From NCBI RefSeq assembly GCF_035609205.1, contig NZ_CP141184.1, forward strand, positions 372,001 through 436,000: DNA of 64,000 bases, read 5' to 3'. A program made the translations under genes and the position numbers. The stretch comes from Hymenobacter sp. GOD-10R (lineage in GTDB: Bacteria; Bacteroidota; Bacteroidia; Cytophagales; Hymenobacteraceae). The notes beneath the pieces were generated by a model. It saw nothing but the letters and a program-made list of their open reading frames with translations. It had not been told where the DNA came from and did not search any database. Shown here piece after piece: positions 52,369-59,867 of this stretch; positions within the stretch are counted from its first letter, which is position 1; each line of letters opens with the position of its first letter.

Positions 52369-53504
52369 GCGGTCGGGAAGGGAAGAGTGGAAGAAGTGGA
52401 CGTAAAGCTAGGTTCGGTTGGCGGCGACTGCGTGTGCGGAGTAAGCGGCAGGCGCAATTCGGCCAGCACTGTCGCCGGTACCACCGGGTCGTTGCCGATA
52501 ACGAGTTGCACGTGCTTGCCATACAGCAAATGCAGGCGCTCCTGGGCATTGCGCAAGCCAACCCCTTCGTGGCCCGGCTTGGGCGCATAGTGGCCCGTGT
52601 TGCGCACCGTGATGTAGAGCAACTGGGTACCTAGGTTGGCGCGCGCCGTGAGGGTGATGGCGCCACCATCGGGTCGGGGCGCGATGCCGTGCTTGATGGC
52701 ATTCTCCACGAGCAGTTGCAGCGTCATGGGCGGAATAAGCGTGGGCAGCGCCACTTTATCGACGTCGAGCGAGTAGGCAAGGCGCTCTTCGAGCTGCACA
52801 GCTTCTAGCTCCAGGTAGTGCTCCACAATTTCCAGTTCGCGGGCAAGCGGTACTTGCTCGGTGCTGTTGAGTTGAATAGAATAGCGCAGTAAATCAGATA
52901 GATGCGTAATCATCTGGCGGGCGCGGCTCGGGTCTTCCATTACCAGTGCCCGGATGTTGTTCAAGCCGTTGAACATAAAATGCGGATTGATCTGGGCTTT
53001 GAGCGTGCGCATTTCGGCCTCGCGCACGGCGGCCGCTAGCTTCCACTTATCGACTTCAGCCTGCTTGTAGCTGCGCAGGTAATGCCAACCAAAGTAAAAG
53101 CCTTCCCAAAGCCACAGCACAAAATTGACGTTCAGAGCGTAACCAATAAACTGCCCCCAACCGTGCGGTTGGCCATCGCCGACGGGGCGTACCAACCAAA
53201 TAATAAGTGCCCAAATAATAAGCTGACTTACAACTGACAGCAGTAAGTTGATGAGCAGCAATCGGCTAAGGAGTGGCAGTGGTGCAAGCCTCTCCCAGCC
53301 ATTGGCCTTGATGTGGTAGCGCAGCCCATGCGTAAGAGCCAGCAAAGGCAACACAATGACCACGGTAATAAGCACCGAGTCGCGTGTGAATTGACCGAAG
53401 CCGATGAACAAAGCGAGGTTGAAGATGGCGTACAGGAGCCAGCCAAGGAGCTGCGCACGCCAATACAGACGACTAGGAGCAGGTACGGAGGCGTAAGAAA
53501 ACAT
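52365..53504 (-). CDS. LytS/YehU-type sensor kinase
   Basis: The product is 379 residues. Four membrane helices lie in the first ~140 (LGWLLYAIFNLALFIGFGQF, LLINLLLSVVSQLIIWALII). The His_kinase domain has the phospho-His in LKAQINPHFMFNGLNNIRAL and the ATP-binding part in PPMTLQLLVENAIKHGIAP and GVGLRNAQERLHLLYG. The Pro/Ser/Thr-rich tail (PLTPHTQSPPTEPS) is disordered. It sits between the membrane protein (13 bases upstream) and the LytTR regulator. Confidence 0.94.
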   Translation of the reverse strand: MFSYASVPAPSRLYWRAQLLGWLLYAIFNLALFIGFGQFTRDSVLITVVIVLPLLALTHGLRYHIKANGWERLAPLPLLSRLLLINLLLSVVSQLIIWALIIWLVRPVGDGQPHGWGQFIGYALNVNFVLWLWEGFYFGWHYLRSYKQAEVDKWKLAAAVREAEMRTLKAQINPHFMFNGLNNIRALVMEDPSRARQMITHLSDLLRYSIQLNSTEQVPLARELEIVEHYLELEAVQLEERLAYSLDVDKVALPTLIPPMTLQLLVENAIKHGIAPRPDGGAITLTARANLGTQLLYITVRNTGHYAPKPGHEGVGLRNAQERLHLLYGKHVQLVIGNDPVVPATVLAELRLPLTPHTQSPPTEPSFTSTSSTLPFPTA

Positions 53505-53517
53505 GGCGCTGGCTTAA

Positions 53518-54114
53518 TCAGGCGGTAGTTAGCGAAAGGGTGCTGCTGGCCAAGGTATAAGCCTGCTTGTTCTGACGGTAGGAGCGAAGCAGTAAACCGC
53601 TTAACAGCAGGAGTGCGCACACGATAAAAGTCGGAATCAAATACAGATTAGCAACAGCGACGCGCAAGCCAAGTACCAAACAACCCACCGGAATAACGCC
53701 CGCCATAACAGCAAACGGCCTAGCATTATAAAACCAGGCATACGGGAAGAAGTGCGCCCCCGTGATAATGCCGTAGGTCATGATAAAGTACTGGGGATAC
53801 TTGCTGTAAATGAACATAAGGAACGGGAAGTAGAACAGCTGCGCGAAGTTCAGCCACAAACCTAGGGGTTGAAGCGGATTGTGCGGCAGCTTCCAAGTCG
53901 TGCGGAACACTTTCGACAGCATCCAAGCCAGGGGCAACATAGCGCCGCCCACAAAAAACGTGATGAAGCTGTTGTAAGCCGGCGAGTTAGGCAGCGTCCA
54001 GACGAAAGTAATGACCGCCCAAATGATGCTAGCCGCCACGATGAAGTCGATGCCGTTCTTAGCCTTCACCGATAGCTCCAGCTTCAGCGCCGCAAATTCC
54101 TGTTCAGAGACCAT
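53518..54114 (-). CDS. Six-helix membrane protein, possibly DUF7010-like
   Basis: The product is 198 residues with six clear membrane helices (IVAASIIWAVITFVWTL, ITFFVGGAMLPLAWML, YFIMTYGIITGAHFFPYAWF, LIPTFIVCALLLLSGLLL). A short cytoplasmic N-terminus (VSEQEFAALKLELSVKAK) precedes them. Similar small membrane proteins are annotated as unknown. It is the first gene of a likely three-gene unit with the LytS-type kinase and LytTR regulator, so it may sense or modulate that pathway. Family name is uncertain. Confidence 0.78.
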   Translation of the reverse strand: MVSEQEFAALKLELSVKAKNGIDFIVAASIIWAVITFVWTLPNSPAYNSFITFFVGGAMLPLAWMLSKVFRTTWKLPHNPLQPLGLWLNFAQLFYFPFLMFIYSKYPQYFIMTYGIITGAHFFPYAWFYNARPFAVMAGVIPVGCLVLGLRVAVANLYLIPTFIVCALLLLSGLLLRSYRQNKQAYTLASSTLSLTTA

Positions 54115-54171
54115 AGAGAGCTAGGTAGTGGTGTGGCAAATGCTTGGTAATTCGTTTCTTGAAGTGAAGTG

Positions 54172-54215
54172 CCAGCTCACGGACCGAGAACCTAGGCTGC
54201 CGGGCCGTGAGCTGG
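54172..54215 (-). terminator. Terminator of the alpha/beta hydrolase gene
   Basis: CCAGCTCACGG and CCGTGAGCTGG are exact complements with a 22-base apical loop. It lies 18 bases beyond the minus-strand stop at 54233 and before the start of the membrane protein gene. Confidence 0.7.
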
Positions 54216-54232
54216 TGTGGTCAAAATAAGTA

Positions 54233-55153
54233 TTACTTCTTCGCCACGCTGTTCTGCTTCAAAAAGGCATCTGCCTGGGCGAAAAACCACTGCGTATCAT
54301 CCCACATCAGGAAGTGCTTGCCGGCTTCCGACATTTCCACGTGATGCTGGGGAAGCTTAGTGTATTGCTGCTCGAAGATGGCGCGGGTGCTTTCCTTCGT
54401 CGAGCCGTAGTCTTTGTAAGCGGCCCAAGCACCTAGCACAAGCGCAGGCTGCTGAATGCGAGCAATATCTTGGCGTAAGTCGGTCGTGCTCATATCGTAC
54501 ATGGCCTGGCCAACAGTGGCGGGGTCGGAAGCCACACTCCAGCGTGTCGCTTGGCTGATGCGGGCGGTGTCGGTAATCAGCGCGGCCGACATTTGCCGAG
54601 CCCCAGCAAGGCTTCTCTTGCCTTGCTGCATCTGCTGGCGCATACCCTCCGCCATGGGTTTGGCTTGATCAGCGGTAAGGCTAGGATTTTGGACAGCCGA
54701 GAGGAAAGGCAATGAATCCACAATCACCAGCGGGCCGATGGCTGTGGGTTCCGCGGTGCTCATCCACAGAGCCATGAACCCACCTAAGCTATGCCCGACA
54801 ACCACGGGCTTGGTGAGCTTCTGCGCGTGAATGTAGGCGAGTAGCTGGTCGCGTACATCTTGCAGGAAGTGCTCCGACACCGGTGTTTGGGCCGGCTGCC
54901 CACCAAAGCCCGCCAGCGAGATGATGTGACACTGGTACTGCTTCTGGTAGTGCGCCACCGTTTCGTCCCACACGGCGCCGGGACACGTCAGGCCCGGAAT
55001 GAGAATCATCGGCTTGCCTTTGCCTGCTACCTGTACGGTAAAGCTAGGGTGGGCGGCGGGCTGATCAGCCCGCGGTGTGGCTTGCACAGTGAGTACCTGG
55101 CTGAACAGCACAAGCACAACGAACAGGGCACGGAGGGTAGCAAGAAGGTTCAT
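54233..55153 (-). CDS. Exported alpha/beta hydrolase
   Basis: The product is 306 residues with a signal peptide (LFVVLVLFSQVLTVQA). The fold shows PMILIPGLTCPGAVWDETVA, HIISLAGFGGQP, nucleophile elbow VVGHSLGGFMALW with catalytic Ser, and late His in VEMSEAGKHFLMWDDTQW. An acid before it lies in the QPALVLGAWAAYKDYG region. It is probably a periplasmic esterase or lactonase-like enzyme; the substrate is not readable. A -7 element TAGGTTTG lies 30 bases upstream. Confidence 0.88.
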   Translation of the reverse strand: MNLLATLRALFVVLVLFSQVLTVQATPRADQPAAHPSFTVQVAGKGKPMILIPGLTCPGAVWDETVAHYQKQYQCHIISLAGFGGQPAQTPVSEHFLQDVRDQLLAYIHAQKLTKPVVVGHSLGGFMALWMSTAEPTAIGPLVIVDSLPFLSAVQNPSLTADQAKPMAEGMRQQMQQGKRSLAGARQMSAALITDTARISQATRWSVASDPATVGQAMYDMSTTDLRQDIARIQQPALVLGAWAAYKDYGSTKESTRAIFEQQYTKLPQHHVEMSEAGKHFLMWDDTQWFFAQADAFLKQNSVAKK

Positions 55154-55182
55154 CTGACCAAGTGTTTAGGTGATTGATGGTC

Positions 55183-55190
55183 CAAACCTA
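55183..55190 (-). promoter_or_regulatory. Possible -7 element of the alpha/beta hydrolase gene
   Basis: On the minus strand it reads TAGGTTTG, matching TAnnTTTG, 30 bases before the ATG at 55153. No -33 match is clear. Confidence 0.4.
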
Positions 55191-55310
55191 GCTCCTGCTA
55201 TCAGCCGAGAAAATACGCTTTAGGGTGAACGGTAATTCTAGCGGTCGAATGGGCGCAAAAACGGGCGAATGGCAACTAGGTTAGCTGGCAGTCGGTCCGC
55301 CCGTAAAGCA

Positions 55311-55338
55311 AGAAAGCCGCCCTTGTGGGCGGCTTTCT
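55311..55338 (-). terminator. Terminator of the zinc-ribbon gene
   Basis: AGAAAGCCGCCC and GGGCGGCTTTCT are exact complements with loop TTGT. It lies 17 bases beyond the minus-strand stop at 55355. Confidence 0.85.
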
Positions 55339-55354
55339 GAAAAAGCTAGGCTTA

Positions 55355-55720
55355 TTAGCGTTTAGTCGTGGTAGCCGCGGCAGGCGCCACCGTAATGTTG
55401 GGCTCGTACTTGATCCAATCGAGCTGGCCAGGTTTGCCGCCTTCTTTTTTGCGGAGGAAGTACACCTTGTCATCATCTTGGCGGCGACCGAAGGTTACGG
55501 AGCCAAAGCAGTCGTCACATTTGATGTCGCAGTACTTGAACTTATCCTGGGCCACACGGCTGGTCAGGCGCAAGTTCACAGAGCCACACAGGCCGCACGC
55601 TGGCACATCGGGAAAGCTCAGTTTTTCGTGCTCGGTGAGCAGTTCGTGCAAATCGGTGCCAGTGGCATTGAAGTGGTAGCTACGGTTACCGATCTTCTTG
55701 GTAATCATCATCTCTAACAT
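55355..55720 (-). CDS. Small zinc-ribbon protein
   Basis: The product is 121 residues (117 if the second Met, MITKKIG, is used). Two knuckles, PACGLCGSVNL and IKCDDCFGSVTFG, form a four-Cys zinc ribbon. The middle region (TSRVAQDKFKYCDIKCDDC) and QDDDKVYFLRKKEGG resemble small zinc proteins found near single-strand-annealing recombinases in phages; this similarity is an impression, not proof. The tail is Ala/Thr-rich. No phage genes surround it. Confidence 0.75.
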   Translation of the reverse strand: MLEMMITKKIGNRSYHFNATGTDLHELLTEHEKLSFPDVPACGLCGSVNLRLTSRVAQDKFKYCDIKCDDCFGSVTFGRRQDDDKVYFLRKKEGGKPGQLDWIKYEPNITVAPAAATTTKR

Positions 55721-56073
55721 GGGAGCAGAAGTTAGTTTACAGAATATAGAACATCATTGGCGACGTTTTCGAGCCATAAATTACTAAAAATATTTGCCTA
55801 TTTACTAAATATATAAGCAAATTATTAGCTTCTATTTTATGCAGTTGGTAAGTTGTTGTTAAATAGTATTTTAAGTAAATAAATGCGCTAGTGCATCATT
55901 GATTCACTTAGCAAAAAGATGAACCCCTACTAATCGACATAGCCTAGGTGCTCACATCCTATATAGAATATTATTTTTTATAAATTTCTTGTGAGTGTCT
56001 TATCTGTGAGAACCTGGTGAATTTTTTGCCAGGGCGTCGTTGTATCCTTATTGGAGAGATATTAAGCGATGCT
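55721..56073. other. AT-rich intergenic region
   Basis: This stretch of 353 bases has no convincing coding frame. It has several T-rich runs and is richer in A/T than the genes around it. It separates divergent genes at 55720 (minus) and 56074 (plus). I see no palindrome or repeat of note. Confidence 0.55.
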
Positions 56074-56265
56074 ATGGAGCCCGAAGAAACGTTTTTAGAG
56101 AATGCCGCTACAATGGTAAAATATGGTAAAATGGAGTTGCAGCAATTCCTAGACTGGACGGATTGTCATAAACCGTACGGCGTCAGGGCCAAAGCGCTGG
56201 TTAAGAGGCTAGAGGAATTGGCAATGGAGATGAAAACCTTGCAGAAAGAATACAAGTCCCGCTAG
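56074..56265 (+). CDS. Small helical protein, 63 aa
   Basis: The ATG at 56074 was chosen over one at 56017 because the earlier part (NFLPGRRCILIGEIL) is not consistent with the rest. The product is acidic at the start (MEPEETFLENAATMVKYGKM) and ends in a coiled helix (AKALVKRLEELAMEMKTLQK). It is cytoplasmic and of unknown family. A short hairpin follows at 56311. Confidence 0.6.
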   Translation: MEPEETFLENAATMVKYGKMELQQFLDWTDCHKPYGVRAKALVKRLEELAMEMKTLQKEYKSR

Positions 56266-56310
56266 GTCTTGCTCGACGCAATACGACCTAGGTTGGTGAA
56301 TAGCAGTAAG

Positions 56311-56331
56311 AAGCCGGATATCGTCCGGCTT
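56311..56331 (+). terminator. Intrinsic terminator of the 63-aa gene
   Basis: AAGCCGGA and TCCGGCTT are exact complements with loop TATCG, followed by TT. It lies 45 bases after the stop at 56265. Confidence 0.7.
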
Positions 56332-56520
56332 TTCGCTTTGATGATAATCAGGTCTTTTAGCTTACCTGTGTAGATCAGCGGCTGCCACTAGATTTTCACT
56401 TGGTCCACAGTAACTCGTGAGCCTAAACGATGGCTATAAAGCACAGTGCAGGAATCCAGTAGCGCCTCTGACCAGCGGCTCCGCAGCATCAGAGCGGAGC
56501 TAGGTGCTTGAGCTACTCCG

Positions 56521-56577
56521 CTTCCTGTAAATGCAAACGCCTCTCCTGAATGGAGAGGCGTTTGCATTTACAGGAAG
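56521..56577. terminator. 57-nt hairpin with perfect 26-bp stem
   Basis: Arms 56521-56546 and 56552-56577 (cores AAACGCCTCTCC and GGAGAGGCGTTT) are exact complements with a five-base loop TGAAT. It lies 13 bases beyond the minus-strand stop at 56591. No T-run flanks it, so it may be a processed 3' structure or a mobile repeat as well as a terminator. Confidence 0.7.
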
Positions 56578-56590
56578 TATAAGCAAGAAT

Positions 56591-56863
56591 TTAGTGCTGC
56601 TTCAAACGGTGGCGGCTGAGCGTCGCTAGGTAAGCTGGCGAGGGCAGCGCCTGATCATCGGCATCCATGCGAGCTAGGTCCTCAATCTGGATTTCGCCGT
56701 TGATATAAGCCTGAAGGTTTTCTATGACGGCAGGAGCAGGCGGATTGCCGCTCATGGTAGCAACAGATAAGCCCCACTCAGCATATCGCTGTCGTTGGCG
56801 GCGGGCGGTAAGTTCATCCGCCGGCAGGTCCGACGGGAAAGCGGTAAAGTATGACTTAGGCAT
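56591..56863 (-). CDS. Small protein, possibly VbhA-like antitoxin fold
   Basis: The product is 90 residues. The segment ARRQRQRYAEWGLSVATMSG, then VIENLQAYINGEIQIEDLAR, has the helix order and spacing of VbhA/FicT-type antitoxins. The inhibitory Glu expected in S/T-x-x-x-E-G/N is Met here, so if related it may not block a Fic enzyme the usual way. No Fic-domain gene is adjacent in the window. It could be an unrelated helical protein; the assignment is tentative. Confidence 0.55.
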   Translation of the reverse strand: MPKSYFTAFPSDLPADELTARRQRQRYAEWGLSVATMSGNPPAPAVIENLQAYINGEIQIEDLARMDADDQALPSPAYLATLSRHRLKQH

Positions 56864-56975
56864 AAGCTACGAATATAGTTGTATTATTCGAGGCCTGTTA
56901 TACAAATCATGTGCCGCTTCCTGAGCTTTATAGCTATACTTATATTTTGCTTCTTACTGTTGGATAATCAAGGGT

Positions 56976-57374
56976 TTAAGTGGTAGTCAGCCAAGCAATA
57001 GCCTGGGATTCCGTGTCGAAATAGCGGTAAGTCATGGGCAGATTGCGTACGGCCGTTACTACCGTTGCAGTAGCAAGCCGGGCAAACACATCCTGCGCCA
57101 AAATAACCGCTCCGAAGCGGTAGCCGCCCTCAAGAATCGTGAGAGGCAACCATTCCTGCATCACAAAATGCTGCTCATCGGGGGTGAAGGGTGTCATCAG
57201 GCGCTGGTCAATTAACAAGCGTCCGTCGCCACGACGAGCAATCAGCCGGGTCGTATGACCAAGCAGGGACCGTAGCTCATCTCCTTTGCGGAGGCCTCGC
57301 TGGTACGTCAGGCGGGCAAAGCCTAATGGGTCCTCGCTGGAATACCCCACCCGATTTTCGTAGTAAATACGCAA
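56976..57374 (-). CDS. STAS/SpoIIAA-like small protein
   Basis: The product is 132 residues with no signal peptide. The order of strands and helices (RIYYENRVGYSSEDPLGFAR, LIARRGDGRLLIDQRLMTPF, QEWLPLTILEGGYRFGAVIL, YRYFDTESQAIAWLTTT) fits the SpoIIAA/STAS-like domain family that is abundant in Cytophagales. No phosphorylatable Ser motif is obvious. It may bind lipids or take part in stress signalling; this is inference. It is upstream of nothing on its strand within 100 bases. Confidence 0.65.
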   Translation of the reverse strand: MRIYYENRVGYSSEDPLGFARLTYQRGLRKGDELRSLLGHTTRLIARRGDGRLLIDQRLMTPFTPDEQHFVMQEWLPLTILEGGYRFGAVILAQDVFARLATATVVTAVRNLPMTYRYFDTESQAIAWLTTT

Positions 57375-57497
57375 GAAAAGTAGCGGAGGGTAAGTGAGCC
57401 TCCTATGCCAAAGGGAACAAAAACTACGCCATCAACTGCTTGTCAGGCAATGTTATAGAAGCTAGGTGGTGGTTCTGCTTGCGACTTTACCGGCGGG

Positions 57498-57974
57498 CTA
57501 GCTTACTTTGATGGCCTGGGCCGGCTGCGTAGTAGCAGGGTTTTTCGGCAGAATTACTGTCAGAATTCCGTCGGTGTACTGCGCTGTGATGTCGGCTGGT
57601 ACTACCTTGCCATTGAGTTGGAAAGAGCGCTCAAAAGAAGCATTGCGGAACTCGCGGCGTGTGTAGTAAGCGCTGGTTGCCGCCGCATCCGCTGGCTCTT
57701 CGGGACCTTGGTAGGCGATGGTCAACACGTCGTCTTTCACGGTCAATGCAAAGTTGTCTTTTACCAGGCCGGCCGCAAAGAGCGACAAAACGTAGCGGTC
57801 CTCCGCGTCTTCGATGTTGACGGGTACCAGTTGGAGTCTTCCGGCTGGCCAACCGCCGTGCCGGTGCCGACCCCAGCCCCAGCGCCGCCCGTGGCCGCAA
57901 CTGTAACCGCGGCCGCGTGGGTCGCCATGAAATTGTTGTTCTGCTTCTGCTCGATTTGCTTGTTGATTGTACAT
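57498..57974 (-). CDS. Hsp20/alpha-crystallin small heat-shock protein
   Basis: The product is 158 residues. The alpha-crystallin domain (~50-145) is clear: LVPVNIEDAEDRYVLSLFAA, DNFALTVKDDVLTIAYQG, TRREFRNASFERSFQLNGKV, and ADITAQYTDGILTVILPK with G-x-L. The N-terminal region is Gly/His/Arg-rich (RGRGYSCGHGRRWGWGRHRH), unusual for the family and possibly metal-binding. The C-terminal I-x-V/I anchor may be AIKVS. It is the last gene of the sigma-factor operon (46 bases after the preceding gene), an ATP-independent chaperone. Confidence 0.88.
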   Translation of the reverse strand: MYNQQANRAEAEQQFHGDPRGRGYSCGHGRRWGWGRHRHGGWPAGRLQLVPVNIEDAEDRYVLSLFAAGLVKDNFALTVKDDVLTIAYQGPEEPADAAATSAYYTRREFRNASFERSFQLNGKVVPADITAQYTDGILTVILPKNPATTQPAQAIKVS

Positions 57975-58020
57975 GATTTGAGGTAGTTAAGAAAGGATTG
58001 ATAAAAAGGAAGGACCTAGC

Positions 58021-58281
58021 TTACTGCGGTTGCTGTGCGTCAGTAGTTGGGTTCGGCGCAAGTGGCCTAGTGGGTGGCGCAGCAGGCGGCGTTATGTTCC
58101 GGTTGGGGTAGCGACTACCGTAGACATCACTGGCGCAAGTGCGCCAGCCGCCGTGCCTTCCCCCGAAATAGCCTCTTGAGGTGTCGTCCCACCCGAAGCG
58201 GCGATGCCGAGCTAAAGCGCTCAGGCTGAAAAAGGTGGCTAGTGCCACAACAATGGCAATGGTTACGCGGGCAATTCGCAT
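58021..58281 (-). CDS. Small exported Pro/Arg-rich protein
   Basis: The product is 86 residues. The N-terminus (RVTIAIVVALATFFSLSALA) is a signal peptide or membrane anchor. The rest is Arg/Gly/Pro-rich (GYFGGRHGGW, ITPPAAPPTRPLAPNP). No family is recognised. It lies in the sigma-factor operon between the 90-aa membrane protein and Hsp20, so it may be an envelope stress effector. Confidence 0.65.
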   Translation of the reverse strand: MRIARVTIAIVVALATFFSLSALARHRRFGWDDTSRGYFGGRHGGWRTCASDVYGSRYPNRNITPPAAPPTRPLAPNPTTDAQQPQ

Positions 58282-58323
58282 GATGGTAGGGGAGAAAAGG
58301 GTGAAAGGAGTAAAGCCGCCGTA

Positions 58324-58596
58324 CTAAGCAACTTGCACATGACTAACAGGGCCATTACCAGCGATGGGCGCGCGGTACCACTGCCCATCGATGGGCACAG
58401 GCGCAAAGGGAAAAGGAGCGTAGCTAGCCCACCGTCCGCGTCGCCCAAAACGACGGCCACGCCAGCCGCCCGTAATGAGGCGTACTAGCAAGCTGAGCAG
58501 TCCGACAAACAGTAAGAACCGGAAGAAGAAAGGGAAGAAAAAAAGCAGTGTGCCAGCGAGTAAGCCAATGCCAACTGCGCGAAGGATGGATTTCAT
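58324..58596 (-). CDS. Small membrane protein with Phe-rich helix
   Basis: The product is 90 residues, with one or two membrane helices (ILRAVGIGLLAGTLLFFFPF, FLLFVGLLSLLVRL). A strongly basic loop (GGWRGRRFGRRGRW) and short tail follow. It is probably in the inner membrane. It lies 149 bases downstream of the 118-aa membrane gene within the sigma-factor gene group. Family unknown. Confidence 0.65.
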   Translation of the reverse strand: MKSILRAVGIGLLAGTLLFFFPFFFRFLLFVGLLSLLVRLITGGWRGRRFGRRGRWASYAPFPFAPVPIDGQWYRAPIAGNGPVSHVQVA

Positions 58597-58745
58597 ATGC
58601 CTGTTCGTTAGTGAGAAAGGGTATTTCTCTGGAAGTCGAACGGCTTGTGTGTTTTACTCTAAACTCCGGCAGAAATTTTTAAGAATTTTAGAAAGTTAGG
58701 GTTTGATCAAGCAAAGCCCACTTACCTAGGTGCTTCCGCCGGCGG

Positions 58746-59102
58746 CTAATCCTGGCGCGGGCGGCCACCCCGGCGGTGCTGATGCCGCTCCCACCACTGC
58801 GACCGAAAGCGGCGTCGCTCTTCGTCGCTCATTTGCATCCACTTCTCGCGGCCGCGGCCCCAACCCTGCCGCCTGGCGCCCCAGCCTGCTCGCGGTCCGA
58901 ACGAGCCAAACAAAATACGACACAGCACCAGCAGGCCTACGCCCTGCCAGTAGCTGAGCCGGCCCGCATGCACGGCTGCCGGCAAGATGGCGTTCCACAA
59001 GCTCATCACTACGCCACCCAGCACCAAGGCCAGGGCAGCCCCGACCAACGGAAAGAAAAAGAAGCGGCCCCGGGGGCCTCGCGGCTGGTTAGAGAAAGGC
59101 AT
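58746..59102 (-). CDS. Two-helix membrane protein following the sigma gene
   Basis: The product is 118 residues. Two membrane helices (FFPLVGAALALVLGGVVMSL, YWQGVGLLVLCRILFGSF) precede a highly charged C-terminus (KWMQMSDEERRRFRSQWWER). Small proteins of this type with an SDEERRRFR-like helix are often found directly after sigma-factor genes in Bacteroidota. An anti-sigma or modulator role is plausible by position (12 bases after the sigma gene) but not by motif. Confidence 0.75.
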   Translation of the reverse strand: MPFSNQPRGPRGRFFFFPLVGAALALVLGGVVMSLWNAILPAAVHAGRLSYWQGVGLLVLCRILFGSFGPRAGWGARRQGWGRGREKWMQMSDEERRRFRSQWWERHQHRRGGRPRQD

Positions 59103-59114
59103 GAGCGAGGCTAG

Positions 59115-59666
59115 TTAGTAGTTGAGAAATTCATGGTATAAGTTGGCCAGCCGCTTGCGTAGGTGGGCCACGGCATAGCCTTTCCGTGAAATGATGGTTT
59201 TGATACCAACGCCGACCTCGTCCGCAATTTCTTGCAAAGTGCGGTCTTCTAGCTCGTTTTGCACAAAAACGTAGCGCTGGGCTTCCGGTAGCTCGTCGAG
59301 AGCCTGAAAAAGTTGCTCCCAAAAAAACTGTTTTAGATCTTCCTCCTCAGGGGTGGGTGCCTCCGCCAGCAGGATTTCGCGGAAGCTTAGCTCGCCCTCC
59401 TCGTCCTCGTAGCTGTAATCGTCGAGGCGGTCTTCGTGCTTCTTGCGAAACTTGTCGACAATCTTGTTGCGGGCCACGCGGTGTAGCCAGCCGCTCACCT
59501 GCTCAATGGTTTCCAGTTCCGATTGGCTCGTGAACTGATACCACACTTCTTGCAGCACATCTTCGGCGTCTTCGTCGCTTTCCACACGGCCGCGGATAAA
59601 AGCAAACAGCTGTTTGCCATATCGTTTTACGGTCCCAATGATGCTTTGCTGGTTCGACGCTGCCAA
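59115..59666 (-). CDS. Sigma-70 family (ECF-like) RNA polymerase sigma factor
   Basis: The product is 183 residues from TTG 59666, the only plausible start before region 2. Region 2 is seen in FAFIRGRVESDEDAEDVLQE, VWYQF and VSGWLHRVARNKIVDKFRKK. An acidic linker (SYEDEEGELSFREILLAEAP) follows, then region 4 in ALDELPEAQRYVFVQNELED and TLQEIADEVGVGIKTIISRK. It heads a group of minus-strand genes ending with Hsp20, so it likely directs an envelope or protein-folding stress regulon. No cognate zinc anti-sigma is adjacent. Confidence 0.9.
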   Translation of the reverse strand: MAASNQQSIIGTVKRYGKQLFAFIRGRVESDEDAEDVLQEVWYQFTSQSELETIEQVSGWLHRVARNKIVDKFRKKHEDRLDDYSYEDEEGELSFREILLAEAPTPEEEDLKQFFWEQLFQALDELPEAQRYVFVQNELEDRTLQEIADEVGVGIKTIISRKGYAVAHLRKRLANLYHEFLNY

Positions 59667-59867
59667 GGTGGTAGGAGTTGGGAGCTGTGCTGTGGTAGGC
59701 GCCTTTAGGGTGGGGCGACCTAGGTACAGCTTCTGCTACTGCGGAAGACGAATCAGCGGCTTGCTTTACTTTAAAGTGATGGCGAAGAGCTAGGTCTGGC
59801 GCGGAGCAACGCACCAGCGGCGACACCTCCCATTTTATTTCAGCTACCTTTACCGCCAGCAAAGGTG

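Larger units (their letters stand above)
56266..56590. other. Spacer between convergent small genes
   Basis: No coding frame is convincing here. It contains the hairpin 56311-56331, a weaker one GCTCCGC/GCGGAGC (56478-56500) and the very long hairpin 56521-56577. Together these give the spacer an unusual density of RNA structure. Confidence 0.55.

Noticed and set aside
56591..57374. Idea that these small genes form a toxin-antitoxin pair
   Set aside because: The second gene is SpoIIAA/STAS-like, not a Fic or known toxin, and the spacing (about 110 bases) does not suggest coupling.
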